Below, piece by piece: positions 52,440 to 59,960 of a stretch of DNA of 64,000 nt. Each line of letters begins with the position of its first letter. Positions within the stretch are counted from its first letter, which is position 1. A program made the position numbers and the translations under genes. The DNA comes from Sulfuritalea sp. (GTDB lineage: Bacteria > Pseudomonadota > Gammaproteobacteria > Burkholderiales > Rhodocyclaceae): contig JAIPCF010000005.1 in the NCBI GenBank assembly GCA_021738385.1, positions 1-64,000 of the forward strand. The letters run 5' to 3'. The notes under the pieces are model-generated. The model did not search any database. It was not told where the DNA came from and saw only the letters and a program-made list of their open reading frames with translations.

Positions 52440-53084
52440 ATGAGTGCCACTGTCACTTGGGATGAATTCACCGAAGGCATCTGGCGCCAGAACCCGGTGT
52501 TCGTCATGGTGCTGGGTCTGTGCCCGATGCTGGCGGTGACCGTTTCCGCGGTGAACGCCATGACCATGGGGTTGGCCACGATGTTCGTGCTGGTCTGCTC
52601 CAGCGCTCTGGTGTCGCTGATGCGCAAGATGGTGCCGAAAGAAGTGCGCATCGCCACCTATATCGTGATCATCGCCACCTTCGTCACCGTGGTCGATTAC
52701 CTCATTCAGGCGGTGAGCCTGGAGTTGTACGAAGCCTTGGGGGCGTTCATCCAGTTGATCGTGGTGAATTGCATCATCCTCGGCCGGGCCGAGGCGCATG
52801 CCTCGAAGAATCCGCCGCTCCCCGCCATGATCAACGCACTGGGCATGAGTATCGGCTTTTTCATCGGCCTGTTCGCGCTGGGTTCGGTGCGAGAAATTCT
52901 CGGTGCCGGCACCCTGTTCGGCGTCTCGTTGTTCGGCTCGGGCTTCCAGCCCTGGGTGATCATGGTGCTGCCGCCCGGCGGCTTTTTCGTGCTTGGCGGC
53001 TGGTTGCTGTTCTTTTCCTGGATGGGGCGCAGAAAGCAGCGCAAGCAGACGGAAAAACTCGCGGGAGTGAGCGGCCATGCATGA
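52440..53084 (+). CDS. rnfE: Rnf complex subunit E
   Basis: RnfE is a membrane subunit (214 aa) homologous to NqrD, with paired inverted-topology helices. Recognisable stretches are VFVMVLGLCPMLAVTVSAVN and LGAFIQLIVVNCIILGRAEA with the inner [2Fe-2S] ligand cysteines. It overlaps rnfA by 8 bases. Length is usual for the family. Confidence 0.95.
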   Translation: MSATVTWDEFTEGIWRQNPVFVMVLGLCPMLAVTVSAVNAMTMGLATMFVLVCSSALVSLMRKMVPKEVRIATYIVIIATFVTVVDYLIQAVSLELYEALGAFIQLIVVNCIILGRAEAHASKNPPLPAMINALGMSIGFFIGLFALGSVREILGAGTLFGVSLFGSGFQPWVIMVLPPGGFFVLGGWLLFFSWMGRRKQRKQTEKLAGVSGHA

Positions 53085-53655
53085 AACCGCCTTCCAGATA
53101 TTCGTCAACGCACTGCTGGCCAACAATCTGGTGCTGGCGATGTTCCTCGGACTGTGTCCATTCCTGGGTGTTTCCGGCCGGCTTGAAACAGCTTTCCCGA
53201 TGGGCATGGCCACCACCTTTGTCATGCTGGTGGCTTCACTTTGCGCTTATGGCCTGAATTTGCTGCTGGGCCATTTCCATCTTGAATTTCTGCGTTTGAT
53301 TTCTTATATCGTGATCATTGCCTCGGCCGTGCAACTGGTCGAAATGGTGCTGAAGAAATACAGCCCGAGCCTGTTTCGCGCGCTCGGCATCTATCTGCCG
53401 CTGATCACCACCAACTGCGCCGTGCTGGGTATCGCACTGTTCCAGACCTCGCGTGAGTATGACTTCGTCCAGTCGCTGGCATTCAGCACCGGCGGCGGTG
53501 CCGGTTTCACTCTTGCACTGGTGCTGATGGCCAGCGTGCGTGAGCGCCTGCAGCTATCCAGCGTGCCCGATCTGGTACAGGGCACGGCGCTCTCCTTGAT
53601 GCTGGCGGGAATTCTGTCGCTGTCCTTCATGGGCTTTGCCGGATTGGGTGGCTGA
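53077..53655 (+). CDS. rnfA: Rnf complex subunit A
   Basis: RnfA is a membrane subunit (192 aa) homologous to NqrE and pairs with RnfE around the membrane [2Fe-2S] cluster. It has LLANNLVLAMFLGLCPFLGV and GIYLPLITTNCAVLGIALFQ with the two cysteines. Being last instead of first among the rnf genes differs from the E. coli order. Confidence 0.96.
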   Translation: MHETAFQIFVNALLANNLVLAMFLGLCPFLGVSGRLETAFPMGMATTFVMLVASLCAYGLNLLLGHFHLEFLRLISYIVIIASAVQLVEMVLKKYSPSLFRALGIYLPLITTNCAVLGIALFQTSREYDFVQSLAFSTGGGAGFTLALVLMASVRERLQLSSVPDLVQGTALSLMLAGILSLSFMGFAGLGG

Positions 53656-53676
53656 CAAATGGCTCGCCGCTCCCAT

Positions 53677-53699
53677 CCCCTCCGCTCGGAGGGGCTTTT
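53677..53699 (+). terminator. Rho-independent-like hairpin after rnfA
   Basis: CCCCTCC pairs with GGAGGGG around GCTC, followed by CTTTTAC. The stem is 7 bp with a short T-run. It may end most transcripts from the rnf genes, with read-through to the downstream genes. Confidence 0.5.
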
Positions 53700-53777
53700 A
53701 CAAGTCTCGCTCCGCTCGGCGCGTCAGGGGGCACTTCGATGCGGCGCTATCGCCTGTTGCGCCTCCGGCGCGTGCCG

Positions 53778-53806
53778 CCCTGGCTCGGGGCGGCCCCTAG
53801 CCAGGG
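53778..53806. repeat. GC-rich hairpin before the NqrM-like gene
   Basis: CCCTGGCT pairs with AGCCAGGG, and GGGG pairs with CCCC inside. It lies 10 bases before the ATG at 53817. There is no T-run, so this is more likely an mRNA structure than a terminator. Confidence 0.5.
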
Positions 53807-53816
53807 CTGGATTGCG

Positions 53817-54032
53817 ATGAGCACATACCTCGTCACCATCGGCATCATCTTCATCATCATGCTTGCCGGCATTGCCGTCGAGCGCGCGTACCGATCGTTC
53901 GCCGCAAGAAATCCGCAACTTGGGCCATTTCGAGAAGCGGACAAATGCGGCAGCTGTTCGGAAGGCAGCGGTTGCAGCGACTCACCCAGCGACATCGATC
54001 ACTCCCAACGCAACCCGGTACACCGTTACTGA
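53817..54032 (+). CDS. NqrM-like small membrane protein
   Basis: This 71-aa protein has one N-terminal helix (YLVTIGIIFIIMLAGIAVER) and a short Cys-rich tail (KCGSCSEGSGCSDSP). The layout matches NqrM, which helps iron insertion into the Nqr/Rnf membrane Fe-S site; the cysteine spacing is not identical, so this is a likely analogue. Its place after rnfA supports a maturation role. The ribosome-binding site is weak. Confidence 0.72.
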   Translation: MSTYLVTIGIIFIIMLAGIAVERAYRSFAARNPQLGPFREADKCGSCSEGSGCSDSPSDIDHSQRNPVHRY

Positions 54033-54054
54033 TCAACTTTTCGGAGCCAAGGCC

Positions 54055-54912
54055 ATGCAGACACTGAACACGCCCCCCTCGCCTGCCAGCAAAACCTATT
54101 CCGCTGTCCTGACGCAATCACGCCACATCACGCCGCCCAGTTCGCCCGAGGAGGTTCTGCACCTGGTGTTTCGCACCACGGATACCGCCTTTGACCCGGA
54201 TATGGGTAGCTGCATTCGCGTGTATGCGCCGGGCCAGTTCGGCAACCGGCATCACACGCGGCTGTATTCGATCATGGATCTTGAACGACGTGGCAACAGT
54301 GTCGAGTTCGCCATTTGCGTAAAACGCTGCAGCTACATCGACGATTTCAATGGTGAGAAATACCAGGGCGTGGCCTCGAACTATCTGTGCGATTTGCGGC
54401 CCGACGACGCAATCGAATTCAGCGGCCCGATCAGCTACCCCTTCGTCATTCCTGATGACAAAACCGCGGACATTCTGCTGCTGGCCCTGGGTACCGGTAT
54501 TGCGCCTTTTCGCAATCTGATCCGCCAGATTTACGAAAAAATTGGCGGCTGGAAGGGCAGGGTGCGGCTGTTCTACGGTGCCAAGAGCCCGCTGGAAATG
54601 CTCTACATGAACGATGAGAACAATGATCTTGCCAACTACTTCGATCAGCCGACGTTCAAGGCGTTTCAGGCGGTCAGCCCGAAGCCGCATCTGGACGCTC
54701 CGGTAGCGCTGGATCAGGCTCTTGAGCAAAACGCGGCTGAGGTGTGGGAGATGCTCAATCGGGAAAACACGCGTGTCTTCGTCGCCGGTACCGAGAACCT
54801 GCTCGAAACCATCGAAACAGCCATGATCGAGTTGGCGGGCACACCCGAGCACTGGGCCGCAATTCATGCGGAACTGGTAGCCAGCGGACGCTGGAGCGAG
54901 GTTTTGTACTAG
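54055..54912 (+). CDS. Ferredoxin-NADP reductase, plant type
   Basis: This 285-aa flavoenzyme of the FNR family has HHTRLYSIMD for FAD binding, VKRCSYID, the NADP site ALGTGIAPFRNLIRQIYEKI and GAKSPLEMLYMN. It ends WSEVLY with the aromatic C-terminal residue that stacks on FAD. Electron flow between ferredoxin and NADP(H) beside PFOR and Rnf is inferred from context. The start at 54055 follows a weak CGGAGCC. Confidence 0.92.
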   Translation: MQTLNTPPSPASKTYSAVLTQSRHITPPSSPEEVLHLVFRTTDTAFDPDMGSCIRVYAPGQFGNRHHTRLYSIMDLERRGNSVEFAICVKRCSYIDDFNGEKYQGVASNYLCDLRPDDAIEFSGPISYPFVIPDDKTADILLLALGTGIAPFRNLIRQIYEKIGGWKGRVRLFYGAKSPLEMLYMNDENNDLANYFDQPTFKAFQAVSPKPHLDAPVALDQALEQNAAEVWEMLNRENTRVFVAGTENLLETIETAMIELAGTPEHWAAIHAELVASGRWSEVLY

Positions 54913-54962
54913 CGGCACAAGCAGTAATCAGGCATCACAACTACAAAAAGGGGGAGACGGAA

Positions 54963-55781
54963 ATGGGAGTCATGGACTGGTTCAAGGGCATTGTGCAAGG
55001 GGGCAGTGCGCCGACGGCATCGGCGCCGAAGGCCGCGCCGGCAGGTGAAAAAAGCGCGGAAATCGCAGGATTGAATTTCAAGACCGCGATCGATGCCCAC
55101 ATGAAATGGAAAGTTCGCCTGGAAAGCTACATCAATGGCACCAGCGACGAGGATCTGAAAGTCGAGGTGATCTGCCGTGACGACCAGTGCCCGCTAGGCA
55201 AATGGATTTATGACAAGGGCGGCGAACAGTTTGGTTACAGCGAAACCTTTGTTGACGTCAAGGCTCATCACGCGCATTTCCATCGTTGTGCAGGGTCGGT
55301 GCTGGAAACAGCACAGAAGGGCGACAAGGAGACCGCACTCAAACTGCTGCGCGGTGGCGACTACGTCAAGACATCGGAGCGCGTAAAGATGCTTCTGGCC
55401 CGGATGTTCATCATTGCCTCGGAAGGACGGGCGGCCGTGGACACCCATATCAAGTGGAAGTCGCGGCTGCAGTCCTATGTCAAGGGCGAAAGCGCGGAGA
55501 TGTTCGATGTAGACACCGTGTCTCGCGACGATCAGTGCGCCGTTGGCCAGTGGATACACGGCATCGGTGGCGAGCGTTTCGGAAAATCCCCGGCGTTTCT
55601 CGCAGTCAGGGATCATCACGCGCATTTCCATCGCTGCGCGGGCGAGGTACTCGGCCAGGTACAGAAAGGCGACAAGGATCGGGCGCTGCAAATGCTGGAA
55701 AGCGGGGCATTTGCGGAGGCATCGTCAAACGTGGTGGAATCAATTGTCGTTCTCTTTGAAGAAATGGCGCCCTCGACCTGA
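54963..55781 (+). CDS. Tandem CZB-domain protein
   Basis: This 272-aa soluble protein contains two CZB (chemoreceptor zinc-binding) domains: AIDAHMKWKVRLESYINGTS, RDDQCPLGKWIYDKGG, VKAHHAHFHRCAGSVL; then VDTHIKWKSRLQSYVKGESA, RDDQCAVGQWIHGIGGERFG, VRDHHAHFHRCAGEVL. The His-His-Cys-His zinc set is complete in both. There is no membrane segment or MCP signalling domain. CZB domains sense zinc or hypochlorous acid via the Cys. ATG 54963 follows GGGGGAGACGG. Confidence 0.92.
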   Translation: MGVMDWFKGIVQGGSAPTASAPKAAPAGEKSAEIAGLNFKTAIDAHMKWKVRLESYINGTSDEDLKVEVICRDDQCPLGKWIYDKGGEQFGYSETFVDVKAHHAHFHRCAGSVLETAQKGDKETALKLLRGGDYVKTSERVKMLLARMFIIASEGRAAVDTHIKWKSRLQSYVKGESAEMFDVDTVSRDDQCAVGQWIHGIGGERFGKSPAFLAVRDHHAHFHRCAGEVLGQVQKGDKDRALQMLESGAFAEASSNVVESIVVLFEEMAPST

Positions 55782-55877
55782 GTATCGCCAGAGAGCAGCA
55801 GAGACTTCAGCTATGGCGGTAGAGCCGCCATAGCAGCTTTGTCTGAACGCTGAACTAGCTTACCGAACGTTTGTTTC

Positions 55878-55904
55878 CGAAAAGTCGGCGATGGCGATAC
55901 GGCG
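55878..55904 (+). repeat. 27-bp dispersed repeat, copy 11
   Basis: The copy reads GAAAAGTCGGCGATGGCGA then TACGGCG, in the 390-base gap after the CZB gene. I see nothing else in that gap. Confidence 0.88.
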
Positions 55905-56168
55905 ATGGATGGCGGCGGGCGGCGCATCGCTGCCTGCTTGGCGGTCTGGTAGAGCCCTGCACGGGTATCCGGGGTTTTCCATAGAACTAGTGCGGCAATA
56001 GGCAGGTATTCAGGCTATTGCATAACGCGGCCTTGATGCATCGTGATCGGAGCTGACCGTGCTACTGGCATGGGTGGCAAGCACCACAGTCCTTTGAAGT
56101 TTTGTTGCACCGGAACGGAAAGCAAAGATCGCTGATTGAAACTTTCCTGACCTTACCGAGGAGGTCTC

Positions 56169-56342
56169 ATGATTGTTAAGCGCCGCACGTGGATGTACCG
56201 TTTGGCAGGCCAACTGCTGGCTCGCAGTATTTCGTTTGAGCGCCCGGTTACCGCTGCGAAAGTCAGGGACGCACTGCGAAAATCCATTGGAAATCCGGTA
56301 GAACTCTGGAGCCGGTCGAGCGACGATCTTGTGCTTATTTAG
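56169..56342 (+). CDS. Small basic protein of 57 aa
   Basis: An ORF starts at ATG 56169 directly after the strong ribosome-binding site CGAGGAGGTCTC and ends at 56342. The product is basic at the N-terminus (IVKRRTWMYRLAG) and amphipathic, with no signal peptide or known motif. The context gives no function. Support comes from the ribosome-binding site and the isolated position, so it is moderate. Confidence 0.5.
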   Translation: MIVKRRTWMYRLAGQLLARSISFERPVTAAKVRDALRKSIGNPVELWSRSSDDLVLI

Positions 56343-56394
56343 CTCTCATGGTACCGAGCGCCCTGGTGGTGAGGCTTCTCGAGTTGTCTGACTA

Positions 56395-57507
56395 CTAGCG
56401 CTGACCGATTCTCACGTCACCGAAAAGCTTGTTCAGCCCCTGAGGCTGCGAACGCCAGTACTGTTTCGGCGCTTCCACTTGCGCCCCCAGTTTGGCTGCG
56501 GCGTGCCAGGGCCATCGAGGATCGAAGAGCATGCCTCGCGCCAGGGCGACCAGATCCGCTTTCCCATCGGCAATGATGGCCTCGGCCTGTTCCGCTTCGG
56601 TAATCAACCCGACCGCTATCGTCGGCAGGCCGGTTTCTTGGCGAACCTGCTCGGCCATTGAAACCTGATAACCCGGTCCAACCGGTATTTTCTGGAGTGG
56701 CGAAACACCGCCGCTGGATACATGGATGAAGGAACAGCCGCGCTGACGCAAGGCGTGCGCGAATGTAATACTCTGCGCGATATCCCAGCCGCCATCGACC
56801 CAGTCCGTTCCGGAAATACGGATACCCACCGGCATCTGCGCAGGAACGGCGGCGCGCACCGCGTCGAACACCGCGAGCGGGAAGCGCATCCGGTTTTCCA
56901 GCGTGCCGCCGTATTCGTCGCTACGCGCATTGGACAAGGGAGACAGAAACTGATGCAGCAGATAGCCATGCGCCGCGTGGACCTCGATTGCGTCAATGCC
57001 CAGACGGTGTGCCCGTCTCGCGGTGGCGGCAAACGCTTCAAGTATCCGCTGCAATCCGGACGGATCGAGCGCCTGCGGCGGTGTCTCGTCAGGCGCATGG
57101 GGCAGGGCGGATGGCGCCAGCGGAGTCCAGCCACCTTGTTCTGGCAGAACCAATTCGCCTCCCTCCCAGGGGGCACGACTCGATGCCTTGCGCCCGGCGT
57201 GCGCCAGCTGGATGGCGATCGGCATTGCGGAATACTTGCGTACAGCGACCAGCGTTTTTTTCAGGGCAGCTTCGGTTGCATCTGACCAAAGCCCGAGGTC
57301 GCCGGATGTAATTCGTCCCACCGGCTCTACTGCTGTCGCCTCCAGCATCAGCAATCCGGCGCCGGAGAGCAAGAGCTGCCCGAGATGAATCTGGTGCCAG
57401 TCAACGGCCTCGCCATTTTCGGCGGAATACTGGCACATCGGCGCGATCACAATGCGGTTTCTGAGTTCAAGATTGCCGATGGAATAGGGTGAAAAAAGTT
57501 GGCTCAT
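56395..57507 (-). CDS. Old Yellow Enzyme-type ene-reductase, YqjM/NamA class
   Basis: This 370-aa FMN barrel of the NADH:flavin oxidoreductase family has the thermophilic-like class marks IVIAPMCQYSAENG with the redox-tuning Cys, IQLAHAGRKAS and EVHAAHGYLLHQFLSPLSN with the substrate-binding His pair. Predicted to reduce activated C=C bonds with NAD(P)H. The ATG at 57507 is chosen over upstream codons that lack similarity. Convergent with nothing; the enolase-like gene is next on the same strand. Confidence 0.94.
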   Translation of the reverse strand: MSQLFSPYSIGNLELRNRIVIAPMCQYSAENGEAVDWHQIHLGQLLLSGAGLLMLEATAVEPVGRITSGDLGLWSDATEAALKKTLVAVRKYSAMPIAIQLAHAGRKASSRAPWEGGELVLPEQGGWTPLAPSALPHAPDETPPQALDPSGLQRILEAFAATARRAHRLGIDAIEVHAAHGYLLHQFLSPLSNARSDEYGGTLENRMRFPLAVFDAVRAAVPAQMPVGIRISGTDWVDGGWDIAQSITFAHALRQRGCSFIHVSSGGVSPLQKIPVGPGYQVSMAEQVRQETGLPTIAVGLITEAEQAEAIIADGKADLVALARGMLFDPRWPWHAAAKLGAQVEAPKQYWRSQPQGLNKLFGDVRIGQR

Positions 57508-57536
57508 GGGTGCCCTTGTTGAAACGGTTCGCCAGA

Positions 57537-58856
57537 CTACACCGGGGTACGGCCCCACGGAAAGCTCGATCTCGGGGCCAGCCGCCCGCCATGCTGCTCA
57601 AGTGCTTCGGCAATGCGCAGGCCTTCATTCCATTTGGCCATGCGTTCCGAGCGCGAGAACGAACCCACTTTGAGCTGCTTTGCGCCCCAGCCGATTGCCA
57701 TATGCACGATCGTCACGTCCTCGGTTTCGCCGGAACGGGCGGAGATGATGCTCTCCCATCCCGCCGCGCGCGCAGCCTCCAGCGCCGCGCGTGTTTCGCT
57801 CAGGGTGCCGGCCTGATTGGGTTTGATCAAGGCGGTATTGCAGGCGCCGAGTTTTGCGGCGCGCTCGATACGGGTGGCGCCGGTGCAGATGAAATCATCA
57901 GCGACGACTTCAATGTTCGGCCCGGCGGCTTTGGTGAAACGGACCATGCCCTCGGGATCGTCTTCACCAAGCGGATCTTCGATCGAAACAATCGGATAGC
58001 GCGCCAGCCAGCCAAGCAGCATTTCGATCAGGCCGTCGGATTCGAGCTGCCGACCATCGCGCGCGAGCTGGTAGCGGCCGCCATGGCCGAAGTCGGAAGC
58101 GGCAATGTCCAGCGATATTGAAATGTCCTGACCCGGCGTGTAGCCGGCGCGCTCAATCGCCCTCATCAGAAAGTCGAGGGCTTTCTCGTTGCTGTCGAAC
58201 GCGGGCCAGTAACCTCCCTCGTCGGCCACACCCTGGAGCAGGCCGGCTTCACTCATCAGCGCGCCCGCGGCGCGGTAGACCTCGGCGGTCCATTCCAGCG
58301 ATTGGGCGTAGTCGGCGGCGCCGACGGCGATAACCATGAAATCCTGCACGTCAACCCGGCGTCCGGCATGTGCGCCTCCGCCAAAAATCTGTATCTCGGG
58401 TAGCGGCAGATGAAAATCCTCGCGTCCCTTGCCCAGGTAGCGCCACAACGGCAGTTCGCTTGCCGCCGCAGCGGCATTGGCGATGGCCATGGAGGTAGCA
58501 ACAATTGCATTGCCGCCCAGTCGCTGTTTGTTTGGCGTGCCGTCGAGGGCGATCAGCGCGGCGTCGGCGTCTTCCTGATTTGTCGCATCCTTGCCCGCGA
58601 GCAGGCCGGCGATTTCGCCATTGATATAAGCGATGGCTGTCTGCACGTCGTAGCCGCCAAAAGCCTTGCCGCCATCGCGCAGGTCTACCGCTTCCTCGCT
58701 TCCGGTCGAGGCGCCGGCCGGGGCGATGGCCCGGCCGCGTGCGCCGCCCTGTAGTGTGACTTCCGCTTCCACGGTGGGGCGACCGCGCGAGTCCCAGAGG
58801 CGCCGGCCAACGACGGATCGGATCAGTGTGCTCAAGTTTGCATTTCCTTTTTCCAT
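57537..58856 (-). CDS. Enolase paralogue with altered active site
   Basis: This 439-aa protein follows enolase over its whole length (RRLWDSRGRPTVEAEVTLQG, GGAHAGRRVDVQDFMV, VADEGGYWP, VSIEDPLGEDD, VVADDF, LIKPNQAGTLSET, RSGETEDVTIVH, SFSRSERMAKWNEGLRI). Metal ligands Asp, Glu and Asp are kept. Two usual active-site residues differ: the Glu of the VDIQEF motif is Asp (about 172), and the His of SHRSGETED is Ala (373). Acting as the cell's main glycolytic enolase is therefore doubtful. It overlaps the kinase gene by 25 bases. Confidence 0.86.
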   Translation of the reverse strand: MEKGNANLSTLIRSVVGRRLWDSRGRPTVEAEVTLQGGARGRAIAPAGASTGSEEAVDLRDGGKAFGGYDVQTAIAYINGEIAGLLAGKDATNQEDADAALIALDGTPNKQRLGGNAIVATSMAIANAAAAASELPLWRYLGKGREDFHLPLPEIQIFGGGAHAGRRVDVQDFMVIAVGAADYAQSLEWTAEVYRAAGALMSEAGLLQGVADEGGYWPAFDSNEKALDFLMRAIERAGYTPGQDISISLDIAASDFGHGGRYQLARDGRQLESDGLIEMLLGWLARYPIVSIEDPLGEDDPEGMVRFTKAAGPNIEVVADDFICTGATRIERAAKLGACNTALIKPNQAGTLSETRAALEAARAAGWESIISARSGETEDVTIVHMAIGWGAKQLKVGSFSRSERMAKWNEGLRIAEALEQHGGRLAPRSSFPWGRTPV

Positions 58857-59857
58857 GTCGCCAGCACATCCTTCAAACGGGCTGGCGGTGATTCGATAAG
58901 AGAGCGGGCGCAGCGCCGGACATGAGTGCGCTGCGTGTCGGTAGTAAGGTATTCGGCAGGCGATTTACCGTCAACGCGTGCCAGCAGAAGCGCCGGCAGC
59001 AAACTTGCCGCGCGAGCCTCCAGCGTTGCGGCAGGCTCCCAGACAATTTCTGCCAGATATGCCTCGGTGAGCGCATCGAAGCAGCTTGCAAATTTATTCG
59101 CGGCAGCCGGGTTCCACAAGCATTTCAGCAACAAATGGTTGAGACAGAAGGCCAGATCGAAGGCCGGGTCACCCATGCAGGCGCACTCGGCGTCGAGAAA
59201 AACCGGTCCATTCGGCCCGAGCAAAATGTTTTTCGGGCTGACATCGCCGTGAATCATCGCTATGCGCAGCTCACCGGTTCGTTTGCTGAGCGCAAACAAG
59301 GCGTCGTGAAGATCGGGGTGCGCGACTGCAGTGGCCTCCAGATAGGGTTCGAGGCGGATCGCATGGAAGATGCCGTTCGGCGGAAACTGCGCGGCAATTG
59401 CCGGATTGTTTGCCGTGGCGGCATGGATTAGCCCCAGGCGTTGGCCAACGGCAGCGGCATCGGCGGGCCTTGCTCGTCCGTCGCGCAATTCCTGTTTCCA
59501 GAGACGGTGATGTTGCGGGTCGAGAAAGCTCATGGCGCAGAGCATTTCCACTTCATCGTGATATAGCACCTCGGGCACGGCGCCAGGCACGATCTCGTGC
59601 GCGATGCGGAACCAGGCCACTTCAAATCGGTTTCGTTCAACCGGGGCCTGCCAGTCAGCCGCTACCTTGAGTTTCGCCAGTGCGCGTTTTACACAAAATG
59701 CTCGCTGCGGCGTTACGACCTTCCAGATGTCGGACGACACGCCGCCGGTCAATGCCTCGAAGGTGGCGTCTGCCGCGGTGTTGATGAGCCCGGCCCGCTG
59801 CAAGATTGCACGCATGCGGGTATCGGGTTTCGCGGTGTCGGGAGGGGTATTGCTCAT
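58832..59857 (-). CDS. Aminoglycoside phosphotransferase-fold small-molecule kinase
   Basis: This 341-aa kinase of the APH/choline kinase fold has the catalytic loop MIHGDVSPKNILLGPNGP (D and N), FLDAECACMGDPAFDLAF for the metal Asp, and CVKRALAKLKVAADW for the ATP Lys. It starts at ATG 59857 and its end overlaps the enolase-like start, so the two are one transcript. Substrate unknown; related family members phosphorylate sugars, amines or acids. Resistance is not implied. Confidence 0.88.
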   Translation of the reverse strand: MSNTPPDTAKPDTRMRAILQRAGLINTAADATFEALTGGVSSDIWKVVTPQRAFCVKRALAKLKVAADWQAPVERNRFEVAWFRIAHEIVPGAVPEVLYHDEVEMLCAMSFLDPQHHRLWKQELRDGRARPADAAAVGQRLGLIHAATANNPAIAAQFPPNGIFHAIRLEPYLEATAVAHPDLHDALFALSKRTGELRIAMIHGDVSPKNILLGPNGPVFLDAECACMGDPAFDLAFCLNHLLLKCLWNPAAANKFASCFDALTEAYLAEIVWEPAATLEARAASLLPALLLARVDGKSPAEYLTTDTQRTHVRRCARSLIESPPARLKDVLATWKKEMQT

Positions 59858-59960
59858 CGAAGTTTGCGGCGAGTCTGGTCTGGAATCATTCTATCGAGAA
59901 ACGTTTGTGCGCCTTGGATCGAAGCACGCCAAATGGCCAGAGCGGATCAGTCCGGCGAAA

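Noticed and set aside
58832-59857. Aminoglycoside resistance gene
   Set aside because: The APH fold is shared by many small-molecule kinases. Nothing in the sequence or context points to antibiotic modification.
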